From contig NZ_ATZA01000005.1 of assembly GCF_000427965.1 (NCBI RefSeq), positions 1 to 64,000 on the forward strand: a stretch of 64,000 nucleotides of DNA, read 5' to 3'. The translations under genes were made by a program, and so were the position numbers. Origin of the DNA: Olivibacter sitiensis DSM 17696. GTDB taxonomy: Bacteria > Bacteroidota > Bacteroidia > Sphingobacteriales > Sphingobacteriaceae. Positions 50,512 to 60,322 of this stretch are shown here, piece by piece (the first letter of the stretch is position 1; each line of letters opens with the position of its first letter). The notes under the pieces were generated by a model. The model saw nothing but the letters and a program-made list of their open reading frames with translations, was not told the origin of the DNA and made no database searches.

Positions 50512-51924
50512 CTATTTCAATACAAATAGCTGCAGCCAGCGCTCGTCACCATCGGTAACGTAGCGATTGTAAGCCAGGCAACTACCGTCATAACTCCATG
50601 TTATTGCTCCAATAGGCGCATTTGCATCGCTTGATTTCCTGGTTATCCGCTCGGTCTCGCCCGATCCGATTTCTGTTATAAAGACACTGTTGTCGGACAC
50701 ATAGGAAACAAAACGGTCATCGGGACTAATACTGAATGCCGATTGTACGGCGAATGGGTTCTTTGTCACCTGCCTTATTTGGCCTCCAACAGTGGGTACG
50801 GCGAATACCTGTACGATGCCTTCATCGTCTTTCATCAGAAAGAAAACGGATTGGCCGTCGGCAGAGGTACGGAGCCAATGCCTCGGTCCCTGTATACCCG
50901 GATACTTTCGAGAACTGGTAAAGGTCAACCGCCTTTGTTCAGTTCCTTGGGGTGGGTTTGGCCTGCTCTTTCCCGTTCCTTCTAGCGGTTTGTCCACTAC
51001 CGCCTGCGTGATGTCGTTTGGTATATTCACCACAAATACTTCGGTGACTATATTACCCAGGCTATCGCGTACATTGCCCTGAAAAGCAATAGCCCGCTTT
51101 TGCTTTGCCCCGCCTGTCTTGATATAGCCATCCTTACCTATCCATGCTTCATCAAAAGCCTTTTCAATCTCGTCGCTTCCCCATCTGGGCCTCTCCGTCA
51201 CTTCCGTGACCACTGCACTGAACATTTCCCCGCGATTGTTTTCCAATGAGCCGTCATCTTTTACCACGACTTTTCCAGGACACATCACTCCCACTACCCT
51301 CAAATCCAGCACAGAAGAATCCGTTTTGGCTAATTGTTCCATGATATAGTCATTGTAGGTAAAGGAAATCCACTCGCCATCTCCGCTCCAAGAGTGGGCA
51401 TGCGTACCCCCTCGAAGGGCTCCGGCCGTAAACGGGGGAAAAATATCGCGCGCATCCATAAATATAGGCTGTTCTGGCCGCTCAATATCTATGGCTACAC
51501 CTGTTCGGCGAGTCATGCCATAGGGCTTGTGCTCATCGGAATTGCGAATGCCTTGGATAAACAACACCCTGTTTGCCACGGGAGAGAAGGTAGCGGCCCC
51601 TACGCCGGGGCCATATTCGCTTTGGTTGCTGGTTTGATACAGTACTTTCGATTCCCCTGTCTCTATATTGATCATCTCGATCCTGCCAGTGCTTCCTATC
51701 TGGGTATCATCGTTGCGCGTATCGTAGACTATCCATTTACCGTCTTTTGAAAAGACCTGAGCATGATGAAGGGTATGTCCTTGACGGGCAGTGGTGAGCT
51801 GACTTTCTTCCAATTTTATGTTCATTTTATGCTGTTGGTTACAAGCAGTGAGACAGGTCATAAATCCCAACGAGAAAAGATGGCTGATCTTTATCAACAA
51901 AGCTCTCTTAACTTGACCTTTCAT
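50512..51924 (-). CDS. DUF3748 (YidR-like) TolB-type beta-propeller lipoprotein
   Basis: A 470-residue protein with a lipobox-like 'CLTACNQ' near residue 27. It is a WD40/TolB-like propeller ('VFSKDGKWIVYDTRNDDTQIG', 'SPDDRFVSYVSDNS', 'WSYDGSCLAYNR' repeats) matching DUF3748, the family of Escherichia coli YidR. 'GGTHAHSWSGDGEW' near residue 178 has a conserved His pair, and 'GPRHWLRTSADG' another His, so it may bind a ligand or act as a lyase. yidR lies near the galactonate genes in E. coli as I recall, which suggests sugar-acid context. 6 bases downstream of the esterase gene. Confidence 0.82.
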   Translation of the reverse strand: MKGQVKRALLIKISHLFSLGFMTCLTACNQQHKMNIKLEESQLTTARQGHTLHHAQVFSKDGKWIVYDTRNDDTQIGSTGRIEMINIETGESKVLYQTSNQSEYGPGVGAATFSPVANRVLFIQGIRNSDEHKPYGMTRRTGVAIDIERPEQPIFMDARDIFPPFTAGALRGGTHAHSWSGDGEWISFTYNDYIMEQLAKTDSSVLDLRVVGVMCPGKVVVKDDGSLENNRGEMFSAVVTEVTERPRWGSDEIEKAFDEAWIGKDGYIKTGGAKQKRAIAFQGNVRDSLGNIVTEVFVVNIPNDITQAVVDKPLEGTGKSRPNPPQGTEQRRLTFTSSRKYPGIQGPRHWLRTSADGQSVFFLMKDDEGIVQVFAVPTVGGQIRQVTKNPFAVQSAFSISPDDRFVSYVSDNSVFITEIGSGETERITRKSSDANAPIGAITWSYDGSCLAYNRYVTDGDERWLQLFVLK

Positions 51925-51930
51925 GATACT

Positions 51931-53238
51931 TTACTTACCCAACCGTCCCAGCAACCATTCCGTTATTTTCGCCTGCTGTTCGGGAAATGTCCAGTGTCCC
52001 GTTTCCTGCACCACAAAAAGTTCCTTTGGTGCCTTAATCTGATTATAGGCGGCGTAGTACGAGGTGGGCGGACAGGTTTCGTCATTGTATCCCCAAGTAT
52101 AAAAACCCGGTACTTTGACAAAGCGTGCAAAATTGACTACATCGTAATATGCCGACACCTTGATTTTTTCTTCCTTGGCCATAAAGGGTGCATTCCATTC
52201 GTTGAACATGTGGGGCCATCCGCCGGCCCGGCCGTGGAGGTAACCGGTCAAATCGCATAGTGCGGGATATAGCGAGACTAAGGATTTCACCCGCTCATCG
52301 AGTGCCGCCGTAACAATTGACAGTGCGCCCCCTTGACTGCCTCCCCATACCGCCAAGGTGCTACCATCAAATTCGGGTAGGGAATACAAATAGTCGATGG
52401 CACGTACACAACCCAAGTACACTCTTTTGTAGTAGTATTGATCGCGATCGTCCATATTGAAAAATTGATAATCCTTCAATGCGCCCGCGCGAAGATCGTC
52501 ATACAATGTCGTCTCATAGGTCACGGGTATGCCGTGAATACCGATCTGTAGTGTGATGATGCCCTTTTCGGCAAGGTCGACAATGCCCGCATATGGTCGT
52601 ATGCCCGCCCCTGGCACAGACAGTACAGCAGGGTATTTTCCCTCTTGCTTGGGTTTGGCCAAAATACCATATAGCCGCGCACCGACTTCAAAATTTTGCA
52701 GATTTACCTGATATACATCCACCTTTTCGGTGCAACGTTCGGGCAAAAGGATGAGCTTGGCATCTAAAGGTACTTTTGCAGCATCGGCCTTTGCTTTATT
52801 CCAAAAGTCCCAAAAATCATCGGGTAATGTCTGGGTGGGTTTAATTGTTTCGGGCAGGTATGCGGCAGTGGCCAAACCACGGTACTCCAAGCCATCCACG
52901 TTCACCTTCACCTCACAGCGCAAAAATCCTGCTTGCTTCAACGTTCCTTTTATTTCTCCCAAACCATTTTGCAGCTTTAGCTCACCCTTGTTCGTTGGCG
53001 GCATCTTTTCCAGTCCCACACTATAGGTCACTTCCACGTCCTTTATGGGTACCTGGTGTTGCAAAACCCTCACCGTAAACTTAGCTTCCTCGCCAATCGC
53101 GTAGTTCCAATCGGGTTTATCTGGCGAAACCAGCACCTGAATGGGGTGGGGCGGGCGCGACTGTGCAAGGCCGAAATAAAAAAAAGAAAGCAAAAGGCTT
53201 AATGCCATCAAAGGCCGAATAAACATTCGTATTCTCAT
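51931..53238 (-). CDS. acetylxylan esterase-like (CE7-type) alpha/beta hydrolase
   Basis: A 435-residue exported hydrolase from the ATG at 53238 (the TTG at 53247 is less likely). Signal peptide to about residue 26; an N-terminal Ig-like domain (about 30-125), then the AXE1/cephalosporin-C-deacetylase domain with nucleophile S301 in 'WGGSQGG', D386 in 'GYNDETCPP' and H415 in 'ETGHW', the complete triad. Such enzymes take acetyl groups off xylose or other sugars. Its place beside a sialate-O-acetylesterase-like gene suggests an acetylated target glycan. Confidence 0.9.
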   Translation of the reverse strand: MRIRMFIRPLMALSLLLSFFYFGLAQSRPPHPIQVLVSPDKPDWNYAIGEEAKFTVRVLQHQVPIKDVEVTYSVGLEKMPPTNKGELKLQNGLGEIKGTLKQAGFLRCEVKVNVDGLEYRGLATAAYLPETIKPTQTLPDDFWDFWNKAKADAAKVPLDAKLILLPERCTEKVDVYQVNLQNFEVGARLYGILAKPKQEGKYPAVLSVPGAGIRPYAGIVDLAEKGIITLQIGIHGIPVTYETTLYDDLRAGALKDYQFFNMDDRDQYYYKRVYLGCVRAIDYLYSLPEFDGSTLAVWGGSQGGALSIVTAALDERVKSLVSLYPALCDLTGYLHGRAGGWPHMFNEWNAPFMAKEEKIKVSAYYDVVNFARFVKVPGFYTWGYNDETCPPTSYYAAYNQIKAPKELFVVQETGHWTFPEQQAKITEWLLGRLGK

Positions 53239-53363
53239 GGTTGTCAAAAATAAAGGTTTAATAATGAGGGAGCAATATACTAATTTCTGAGCATCGTCAC
53301 TCCTAAGCTGAGATTAAATGCCTCAATACTACTCCCTCACTCTTTGCCTGCACCAATTCCCAA

Positions 53364-54575
53364 TTATTTGCTCAAATTGGACAACAGGTGCTTCCGAAAG
53401 TCCGTGATACGATGGAAAGTCAAAAAATTGGCATCGTGGTTATTGTGAGCTCCGCCTTCCTTGTCATCATATGCCGTTCTGCAGGCAACTATCATATCAT
53501 TGTCTTCAAACAGCCAGTCTACATACTGAAAGCCGTGATTCAGCACATCGGGATGCTGCAAGACAATATGGTGTACCTGCCAATTCATCAAATCCGATGA
53601 ACTCATCAGTGCCAAGGTATTGCGGAAACTGGCGGCGTTTCTACCTGGATATTGCTGTCTAAATTCCTGTGGGATAATGTTGCTCAAGGTCCAATAACGC
53701 TTGCTTTTGTCATCAAAGCGAATGGCAAATTTCTTGCTTCCTCCCGGAAACGACACGAAGCCCGTTGTGGGATCGAAAGAGGCAATCTTGCCGTCGGCAC
53801 TTATTTTCACTATAGCTGCCTTTTCGTCCATCGTAGTTCTATCATCTACCCGCAATATATCTACCATATTCCCGTCAGGCGCTACTACGGCATTGCCCTC
53901 TAGCCAACCGGTAAAGTGACCTTCCAGATAGGTGGAGTCATATGGCAGGAAATTGCTCGTTGTCCAGCTATCGGCCTGTAGGAGGTCGGCATTGACCGGA
54001 GCAGACATCATCATGGCACCATAGCGCTTGCCCCATTGCAGTATGGGGCCATGGGCAGTTTCCATGGCCCGCCACAGACGTCCATTATGTTCGATAACCG
54101 GCATGGGAGCACAATGGAACTCACCGGCTAGCAACAGTCCATTCTCCCTATTGCTAGGCTGGGACCAAGTCACGCCACCATCTTCCGATTTACGGATGAG
54201 GACGGTCCCATGGTGCCTATCGGGACCCAAGAGGTATAATACTTCCCGATGTACAAATAAGCTAGACCAAAATGCCCCTCGGATTTCACTGATCTGCTGC
54301 CAGCTCTTTCCCTTGTCTGAAGAGCGATATATCCTGGAAATGGCCTGGACAAATTCCGAACTATTCGGGCCGAAAAAATCGTGCGAAACGACATAATCAC
54401 CGTTGGGAAGTACCGCAATACTGGGCGAGCCAATGTATTGTTTTGAAGATGCGGGTTGATGCGCAATGATCACACCTGGCACGGTAGATAGATCTTGTCC
54501 CTTTATCTGCCCGTTCATGCAGGAGAAAAAGAATGCGCCCATTACAATAAATTTAAATATCCTGAAGTATAACAT
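53364..54575 (-). CDS. sialidase-superfamily beta-propeller, probably GH145-like rather than true sialidase
   Basis: A 403-residue lipoprotein (lipobox-like 'FFFSCMN', Cys near residue 19). Two Asp-box motifs ('SSDKGKSW' near 85 and 'SEDGGVTW' near 128) show a bladed beta-propeller. At the position of the sialidase Arg motif (F/Y-RIP) it reads 'YIGSPSIAVLPNGDYVVSHD', so the key Arg is lost, while H65 in 'VVSHDFFGP' and the tract 'LLGPDRHHGT' are kept. This recalls the GH145 L-rhamnosidase/PL27 type, which uses a His near that position. The family assignment is an inference. It is the only candidate backbone- or side-chain-cleaving enzyme of the locus. Confidence 0.7.
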   Translation of the reverse strand: MLYFRIFKFIVMGAFFFSCMNGQIKGQDLSTVPGVIIAHQPASSKQYIGSPSIAVLPNGDYVVSHDFFGPNSSEFVQAISRIYRSSDKGKSWQQISEIRGAFWSSLFVHREVLYLLGPDRHHGTVLIRKSEDGGVTWSQPSNRENGLLLAGEFHCAPMPVIEHNGRLWRAMETAHGPILQWGKRYGAMMMSAPVNADLLQADSWTTSNFLPYDSTYLEGHFTGWLEGNAVVAPDGNMVDILRVDDRTTMDEKAAIVKISADGKIASFDPTTGFVSFPGGSKKFAIRFDDKSKRYWTLSNIIPQEFRQQYPGRNAASFRNTLALMSSSDLMNWQVHHIVLQHPDVLNHGFQYVDWLFEDNDMIVACRTAYDDKEGGAHNNHDANFLTFHRITDFRKHLLSNLSK

Positions 54576-54626
54576 ATGCTAAAATGCTTGTCGTATGTTG
54601 TCTTTTACTATCATTGACGCCATTTC

Positions 54627-56096
54627 TCAATAGCCCTCGTTTTGTACCAAAAGTGGGTCGGAGTCCATCACGGCTTGTGGGATTGGGAAAAGTACATGAT
54701 GTGCCGTGGCACTCGTTTTCCCTCTAGCTATTGCCCCTGAGATAAACTTGTCCATTCTGATCAAATCCATTCTTCGGTGTCCTTCCGAATAAAACTCCCA
54801 CCCGCGTTCTGCAAGGATGTGATCTCGCAAAGCCGCTTTATCCGAAAAGGCTCCAAACGCAATACCATCTAAGGCTGCTCTAGTTCTCACTTGATTTATC
54901 AAGTCGAGGGCTTCCTGTGTAGGCCCATTCAACTCATTCAGCGCCTCTGCCCTAGAAAGGAGAATATCTGCATACCGTATTTCGGGTATATCGTTACCAT
55001 GGGAAGCTCCCAATGCCCCAGGGTCTGGCAGGTATTTAAAGGATCGGATATTGTCATTGCCAAGGAGAGACACCGTCTGTCCCGAGCTATTGATATAAGA
55101 AGTAACCAATAAATTCCTTCGCTTATCTCCTTCTTCAAACGAATTATAAAAGCTGTCGTATATCCTGAACTCGTTAGGCCAGTTGACATAAGTAGGCAGG
55201 TACCTTACGCCAAGGCTTGGTGCTTCTGCAAAATTGTCTGGAAATGCGGTATTCATCCAGCTATTGGCGGTGGCCCTGTCGCTACTTGCAAAAGCCGGCC
55301 GAACCCAGATATACTCTCCATTTCGCTCGTTGGCTACGCTAAAAAGCGTTTCATAATTGGCGAATAGGCTGTAGCTAAACTGACTCATTATATTTGCCGC
55401 TATGTCGGCACATTTTTGCCATTGTCTGGTATTCAGGTAAAATTTACAAAGATAACCCATTGCAGCAGCTTTATGAGCTCTTCCATAAGCTGCCTCTTCT
55501 CCCGGTGATGGCAGATCTGCCGCCGCACCCAATAGCTCTGTTTCAATAAACGTCCTCATCTCTTCGTCCGAAGCCCTCGCCAACTGCAATTCTCCAGTAG
55601 TGCTTACACGTAGCGGAACTGGGCCGAACATAAAATACAGCTTATGATAGCTAATAGCTCTTAAAAACCTGAACTCAGCGATATAGATTGCTTTTTCACT
55701 TTCAGAAATGCTGACATTGTCGATATTTTCCAGCAAAATATTCGTATTGCGAATGGTTTGATAGGGTGCGTCCCAATTATTACCTATGAAATCGATGGTA
55801 GGATCCCAGGTGAAATTAATAAAGTTGCGCGCATCCCGTTCAACATTATCTCCTGACTGATAGAGGATATCCGTTGGCCACTCTTGTGGAGCAATCACAT
55901 AGATGGAATTATTGGTATTCATATTTGCTGCTCTGGCATATGCATCTGCCAATACGGATTCAATGCCCTCTCTTGTGTTCAGGTAATTGTCGGGAGCAAG
56001 TTGCGAATACACTTCTTCGTCCAGAAAACCGCTACACGATTGCAAGGCCATCAGACCTGCCACACTAAAAAAACCGATATATTTTGATAATTTCAT
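54627..56096 (-). CDS. SusD/RagB-like outer-membrane lipoprotein
   Basis: A 489-residue SusD protein from the ATG at 56096 (a GTG 9 bases upstream gives a less usual start). Lipobox 'LMALQSC' near residue 20. The N-terminal TPR-like part ('REGIESVLADAYARA', 'FRFLRAISYHKLYFMFGPVPL') and the C-terminal 'EIRYADILLSRAEALNEL' and 'ERGWEFYSEGHRRMDLIR' are diagnostic. It captures glycan at the cell surface and closes over SusC. It follows susC by 12 bases. Confidence 0.95.
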   Translation of the reverse strand: MKLSKYIGFFSVAGLMALQSCSGFLDEEVYSQLAPDNYLNTREGIESVLADAYARAANMNTNNSIYVIAPQEWPTDILYQSGDNVERDARNFINFTWDPTIDFIGNNWDAPYQTIRNTNILLENIDNVSISESEKAIYIAEFRFLRAISYHKLYFMFGPVPLRVSTTGELQLARASDEEMRTFIETELLGAAADLPSPGEEAAYGRAHKAAAMGYLCKFYLNTRQWQKCADIAANIMSQFSYSLFANYETLFSVANERNGEYIWVRPAFASSDRATANSWMNTAFPDNFAEAPSLGVRYLPTYVNWPNEFRIYDSFYNSFEEGDKRRNLLVTSYINSSGQTVSLLGNDNIRSFKYLPDPGALGASHGNDIPEIRYADILLSRAEALNELNGPTQEALDLINQVRTRAALDGIAFGAFSDKAALRDHILAERGWEFYSEGHRRMDLIRMDKFISGAIARGKTSATAHHVLFPIPQAVMDSDPLLVQNEGY

Positions 56097-56108
56097 AATA
56101 ATCACTGA

Positions 56109-59100
56109 TTAAAGACCAATATTAATACCTAACAGAAATGTTCTTGCAGAGGGGTATGCATTCCAATCAATCCGAAAATTTGCGCTCCCATTTGGATTTA
56201 AGGCGGGGTCGTAGCCCGTATAATCGGTAATGGTAAATAAATTTTGCCCAGAGACATAAACAGATGCCGATTTAATAGCTCGTCCCGACATAGGAAGCTG
56301 ATAGCTAAGCCGCACCGTATTCAATCGGATATAGGAAGCATCTTCTACAGTATAGGAATTGACGGTTTTCTGCCCCTGTACATTTGGCGTCACAAAAGAA
56401 GGGTATGTGGTAGAAGGGTTTTCGGGCGTCCAACGGTTTAATAGCGGTTCGGCCAATCTGTTTCTTTTCAAATTTGCCGGAAAGTAGGTGTCTACTGCAT
56501 TATTGTTCAACATACTTACCCCGTTCACTCCTTCAAAAAAGATATAAAGGCCAATATTTTTATAGCTGAAAGTATTGGTAAATGACCAGATAAAATCTGG
56601 GAATGAGTCGCCCAGGATCACCCGGTCCTCGGCGTTAACCACTCCGTCTCCATTCACATCCAAGTATTTTATATCTCCTGGATTTACGTTATCGTTTGTC
56701 ACCGAAAAATCGTCGCCTTGCTGCCATATGCCAATAATCTCGTACCCATAAAAGGAATGCAAGGGCCTACCTTCTTCAATAATGGCGATCTGACCTGTTG
56801 ACCCTGCCGAACCAGTGATGATATTAGGAATGCCACCCAGATTGGTTACCTTGTTCTTCAACGTATTGAAGCTGATATTGGAATCCCATTTAAATGCTCC
56901 TGTCAGGTTATTGGTAGCCAGCATCAACTCGAATCCGCTGTTCTGCATACTACCAATGTTCGTCATCATGGACGAAAAACCCGTGGAGCGGGGAATGGGT
57001 AGACTCAGCAGCATATCGCGGGTATTCTTGGTGTACCAATCGATTGTTCCCGAGATTCTATTGTGCAAAATACCGAAATCTAAGCCAGCATTAATTTGTT
57101 CAGACGTTTCCCATTTCAGATCGGGATTGGCCAGGCGGGACGGTGCTGTGGAAGAAACCTGTATGCCATCAAAAACCGTTTTCAGACCCGTCCCAAAAGT
57201 AGACATTGATTGATTGTTGCCTATCTCCTGATTTCCGGTTTTACCCCAACTGGTTCTTAGCTTTAAGGAATTGAGTGTTTCCACCCCACTGAGGAAATCT
57301 TCCTCATTTATCTTCCAGCCCAATGCCACAGAGGGAAAATATCCAAACTTGTTATTGGCTCCAAAACGCGACGAGCCATCTATACGCAAAGCCGTGGTAA
57401 ACAAATACTTGTCATGCAAGGTATAATTCACTCTTCCCAGATAGGACAACAAGCTATTGGAGCTTTTGCCACTGCCAGTGATGTGCGTAGTGGGATCGCC
57501 AAGGTTCAGGTTATTGGTGCCTGTCGCATCCGAAGGAAATCCACGCGCCTCTGCAGAAAAGTCATCGTCAATAAAACGCTGACCGGTCATCCCAATTACG
57601 GCATTTAAGGCGCTGTTTTGAAATGTTTTGTTATAATTTATGGTTGCCTCGGCCAAGTAGTTACTGTTCTTGCCTTGCAGGATACTGGCTATTCCTCCGG
57701 CCGCGCCGCCATCGATAGTTAGCCTGTTGATATATGTATCCCTACGTTGGTTCACGATATCTCCTCCAATATTGAGTTTTGCCGACAGGCCATCGGCGAG
57801 TTGGTATTCGCCGTAAACGGTACCGAATGTACGGTAAAGATTAGAGACAGCTTTCTTTCCATTCCCAATAGCCAATGGATTGTCGATATTCATGTCCGTT
57901 GATAAGGTATATTTTCCCTGTTCATCAAACATGGATAAGGTCGGATCATAATTGATGGCGGCGTAAATAATACCTGCCCTTTCATTCAAATCCATCCCAT
58001 TGGGTACGTAATCGTCCTTGCTGTAGGATGTGCTCAAACTGAGCCCTAGCTTAAACCTGTCCATCACGCGGTGTTCTAGGTTGATCCTGGCGGTATATCG
58101 TTTGTTTCGCGAATTGATCAAAACGCCATCTTGATCGTAATAATTAAAAGAAGTCATAAAAGTGGTATGTTCACCGCCTCCAGAGAACGACAGGTTATGA
58201 TTTTGAATCGCTGCATTCGGCTGATATACCTCCTCCAACCAATCAGTTCCCCCGTTATTTATACCTGAAACCCGCTGGTTGTCGGAACCTCCGCCGGCAT
58301 CGATAATGGCATTAATGGTTTGCATGTATTCGGATGCATTGAGTAGTCGTATTTTGTTGGCTACATTCTGGAAACCGGCATAGGCATCATAGTTAACTTT
58401 CATGGCGCCTGATGCGCCACTTTTAGTTGTGATCAAGACAACGCCATTGGCACCTCTTGAACCGTATATGGCCGTGGCAGAAGCGTCTTTCAAGACCTCG
58501 ATAGAGGCAATATCATTTGGGTTTATGGAATTTAATGGGTTCCTTGCCGTGCGCATACCCGTAAAATTGGCACCCGAGCCAGAAACTGCAGACGAGTTGT
58601 CCAGCGGCAAACCGTCTACCACATACAGTGGGCTATTGCCCGCATTGATGGATCCCACACCACGGATATTCACAGAGATCCCACCTCCTGGTTCGCCGCT
58701 ATTCTGCACTACCTGAACACCTGCTGCTTTACCAGCGATCAGCTGATCGGCAGAGGTTATGGCTCCTTGATTGAAATCCTTCGCACTCAACGTAGTTACC
58801 GACCCTGTCAGATCGCTCTTTTTCACGGTACCATAACCCACTACCACAACTTCATCCAATTCCGAGTCGTCTGCAGTCAATGCTATATTGACAATCGTTC
58901 TCCCAGCTAGATTTACTTCTTGGCTTTGATAACCTATAAAACTCACCGACAATTTTTCAGTTCCTGCTGAGATCGTAATGGAATATTTTCCTTCAGCATT
59001 CGTTGTCGTTCCGTTGGTTGATCCTATGACTTTCACTGAAGCACCCACCAACGGCTCATTGGTCAATCGATCGGTTATCTTCCCGGAAATAACCGTTTGT

Positions 59101-59171
59101 CCAGCTGCATATGTCATGCAAAACATTAAGCAGGCAGCAAGACACCATCTTTTTAATCGCGCTTTTATCAT
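56109..59171 (-). CDS. SusC/RagA-type TonB-linked outer-membrane transporter
   Basis: A 1,020-residue intact SusC protein from the ATG at 59171 (signal peptide 'CMTYAAGQT'). It has the carboxypeptidase-like regulatory domain ('ISGKITDRLTNEPLVGASV'), the motif 'DELDEVVVVGYGTVKKSDL' (TonB box region near residue 100), plug motifs 'SPLYVVDGLPLD' and 'IASIEVLKDASATAIYGSRG', and a barrel ending 'ARTFLLGINIGL'. Together with SusD it imports oligosaccharides using TonB energy. The 143 bases upstream show no exact -7 match. In contrast to the broken susC at 3725, the frame is complete. Confidence 0.95.
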   Translation of the reverse strand: MIKARLKRWCLAACLMFCMTYAAGQTVISGKITDRLTNEPLVGASVKVIGSTNGTTTNAEGKYSITISAGTEKLSVSFIGYQSQEVNLAGRTIVNIALTADDSELDEVVVVGYGTVKKSDLTGSVTTLSAKDFNQGAITSADQLIAGKAAGVQVVQNSGEPGGGISVNIRGVGSINAGNSPLYVVDGLPLDNSSAVSGSGANFTGMRTARNPLNSINPNDIASIEVLKDASATAIYGSRGANGVVLITTKSGASGAMKVNYDAYAGFQNVANKIRLLNASEYMQTINAIIDAGGGSDNQRVSGINNGGTDWLEEVYQPNAAIQNHNLSFSGGGEHTTFMTSFNYYDQDGVLINSRNKRYTARINLEHRVMDRFKLGLSLSTSYSKDDYVPNGMDLNERAGIIYAAINYDPTLSMFDEQGKYTLSTDMNIDNPLAIGNGKKAVSNLYRTFGTVYGEYQLADGLSAKLNIGGDIVNQRRDTYINRLTIDGGAAGGIASILQGKNSNYLAEATINYNKTFQNSALNAVIGMTGQRFIDDDFSAEARGFPSDATGTNNLNLGDPTTHITGSGKSSNSLLSYLGRVNYTLHDKYLFTTALRIDGSSRFGANNKFGYFPSVALGWKINEEDFLSGVETLNSLKLRTSWGKTGNQEIGNNQSMSTFGTGLKTVFDGIQVSSTAPSRLANPDLKWETSEQINAGLDFGILHNRISGTIDWYTKNTRDMLLSLPIPRSTGFSSMMTNIGSMQNSGFELMLATNNLTGAFKWDSNISFNTLKNKVTNLGGIPNIITGSAGSTGQIAIIEEGRPLHSFYGYEIIGIWQQGDDFSVTNDNVNPGDIKYLDVNGDGVVNAEDRVILGDSFPDFIWSFTNTFSYKNIGLYIFFEGVNGVSMLNNNAVDTYFPANLKRNRLAEPLLNRWTPENPSTTYPSFVTPNVQGQKTVNSYTVEDASYIRLNTVRLSYQLPMSGRAIKSASVYVSGQNLFTITDYTGYDPALNPNGSANFRIDWNAYPSARTFLLGINIGL

Positions 59172-59314
59172 GTTTAGTTTATAATTAATTGGTTCATTAC
59201 TATTCACGACTTGACATTGGTTCGATCAAGTCCTGTTTCAAAAATCTCTACGAATCTTCGCCTTCCCCGATGACAGCAATAGATGCGGCGAGACATTGCC
59301 TCTCGGCTATTTTT

Positions 59315-60247
59315 TTAAACGACCAGTTTTATCTCCATTCTTTTGTACAAATTTTCATAGTCAACATATAACTTATCTATATCTCTCCGTACCTCGCTAT
59401 CGAAGTTTCCCACATCCCGACGCGTATAAGTAGAAATAGGCAGCCCCCGCTTTTGCAAAAAATATTTGGCCACTACCGGATATACGGCATGCATGACATC
59501 CATGTGGTCTATGAAAAACTGCTGTGCCTCTTGCACTTGCTCATGAAGTTCGGGCACGTCATAGTTCTTGCACAGCCACACGATCAACTCGGGAAAATAA
59601 TTGCCCTGAATACAGGAAAGACCCGCTGCGCCAACCCTTAGGGAATCAACCGCATGGGCCATATAGGCATCGTAAAGCCCAAAGGCATCATGTCCTTCTG
59701 TGGCTTTAAGCTTCGCCTTTATTGCATCCAGATCCAGGCAAGTATCTTTGTGGTATATCACCCTTCCCGTAGACACAAATGCACCCAATTGCTTGGCCGA
59801 CAGCACACGTTTGAAGGGATCTGGGCATTCATAAAAACCCAAGGGAATGTTTTCGGTAAGGGTCAACAAATCATATACGTTACTTTCAAAAATGGCATCT
59901 TCTACACCGTCTTCTCCCAACATATTAGTGATGACTATTACCGCTTGCACTCCAGTGTCATAGATTTGCTTCACAAAATCGGCCTGTTGCACGGTATTCC
60001 CCCCAAAGGTACCCGTTGCTACTACCGGCACTGCACCAGCACTAACATCTACAATATATTTGGTTACCTTCAGGCGTTCTGCCTCGCTGAGCTCAAACAT
60101 TTCGCTGGAAAGGCAATTGGCAAATAATCCTGCCGCGCCAGCGTTGAGATAGAACTCCGTCAAATGGGTCAAACCATCATAATCGATTGCTCCGTTTTCC
60201 TTAAAAGGGGTCAGCATCACAGGAATAAATCCTTTCTCTCTATTCAT
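59315..60247 (-). CDS. dihydrodipicolinate synthase/N-acetylneuraminate lyase family aldolase
   Basis: A 310-residue class I (Schiff-base) aldolase-family protein. The catalytic Lys is K167 in 'VIYHKDTCLD' and the Tyr is Y139 in 'LGFYECPDP', the standard pair. The substrate carboxylate motif (GTTGE in DapA, GSTGE in NanA) reads 'CLSSEM' here at about residues 45-50, so the enzyme has diverged and is unlikely to be DapA or NanA proper. It could cleave or dehydrate a 2-keto-sugar acid. Promoter-like sequence at 60300-60293 with direct repeats upstream. Confidence 0.85.
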   Translation of the reverse strand: MNREKGFIPVMLTPFKENGAIDYDGLTHLTEFYLNAGAAGLFANCLSSEMFELSEAERLKVTKYIVDVSAGAVPVVATGTFGGNTVQQADFVKQIYDTGVQAVIVITNMLGEDGVEDAIFESNVYDLLTLTENIPLGFYECPDPFKRVLSAKQLGAFVSTGRVIYHKDTCLDLDAIKAKLKATEGHDAFGLYDAYMAHAVDSLRVGAAGLSCIQGNYFPELIVWLCKNYDVPELHEQVQEAQQFFIDHMDVMHAVYPVVAKYFLQKRGLPISTYTRRDVGNFDSEVRRDIDKLYVDYENLYKRMEIKLVV

Positions 60248-60292
60248 GGGATAAATACGTATGGAAATTTGTCATTTATAATTGATACCAAA

Positions 60293-60300
60293 CAAAGATA
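60293..60300 (-). promoter_or_regulatory. candidate -7 element upstream of the aldolase gene
   Basis: On the minus strand this reads TATCTTTG, an exact TAnnTTTG match, giving a leader of about 40 bases before the ATG at 60247. Confidence 0.5.
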
Positions 60301-60322
60301 TACCGATACCTATGTCCTTTTC

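Noticed and set aside
59280-59314. Terminator between the aldolase and SusC genes
   Set aside because: The CGAGA/TCTCG stem has its T run on the plus strand, where no gene ends; on the minus strand there is no T tail.
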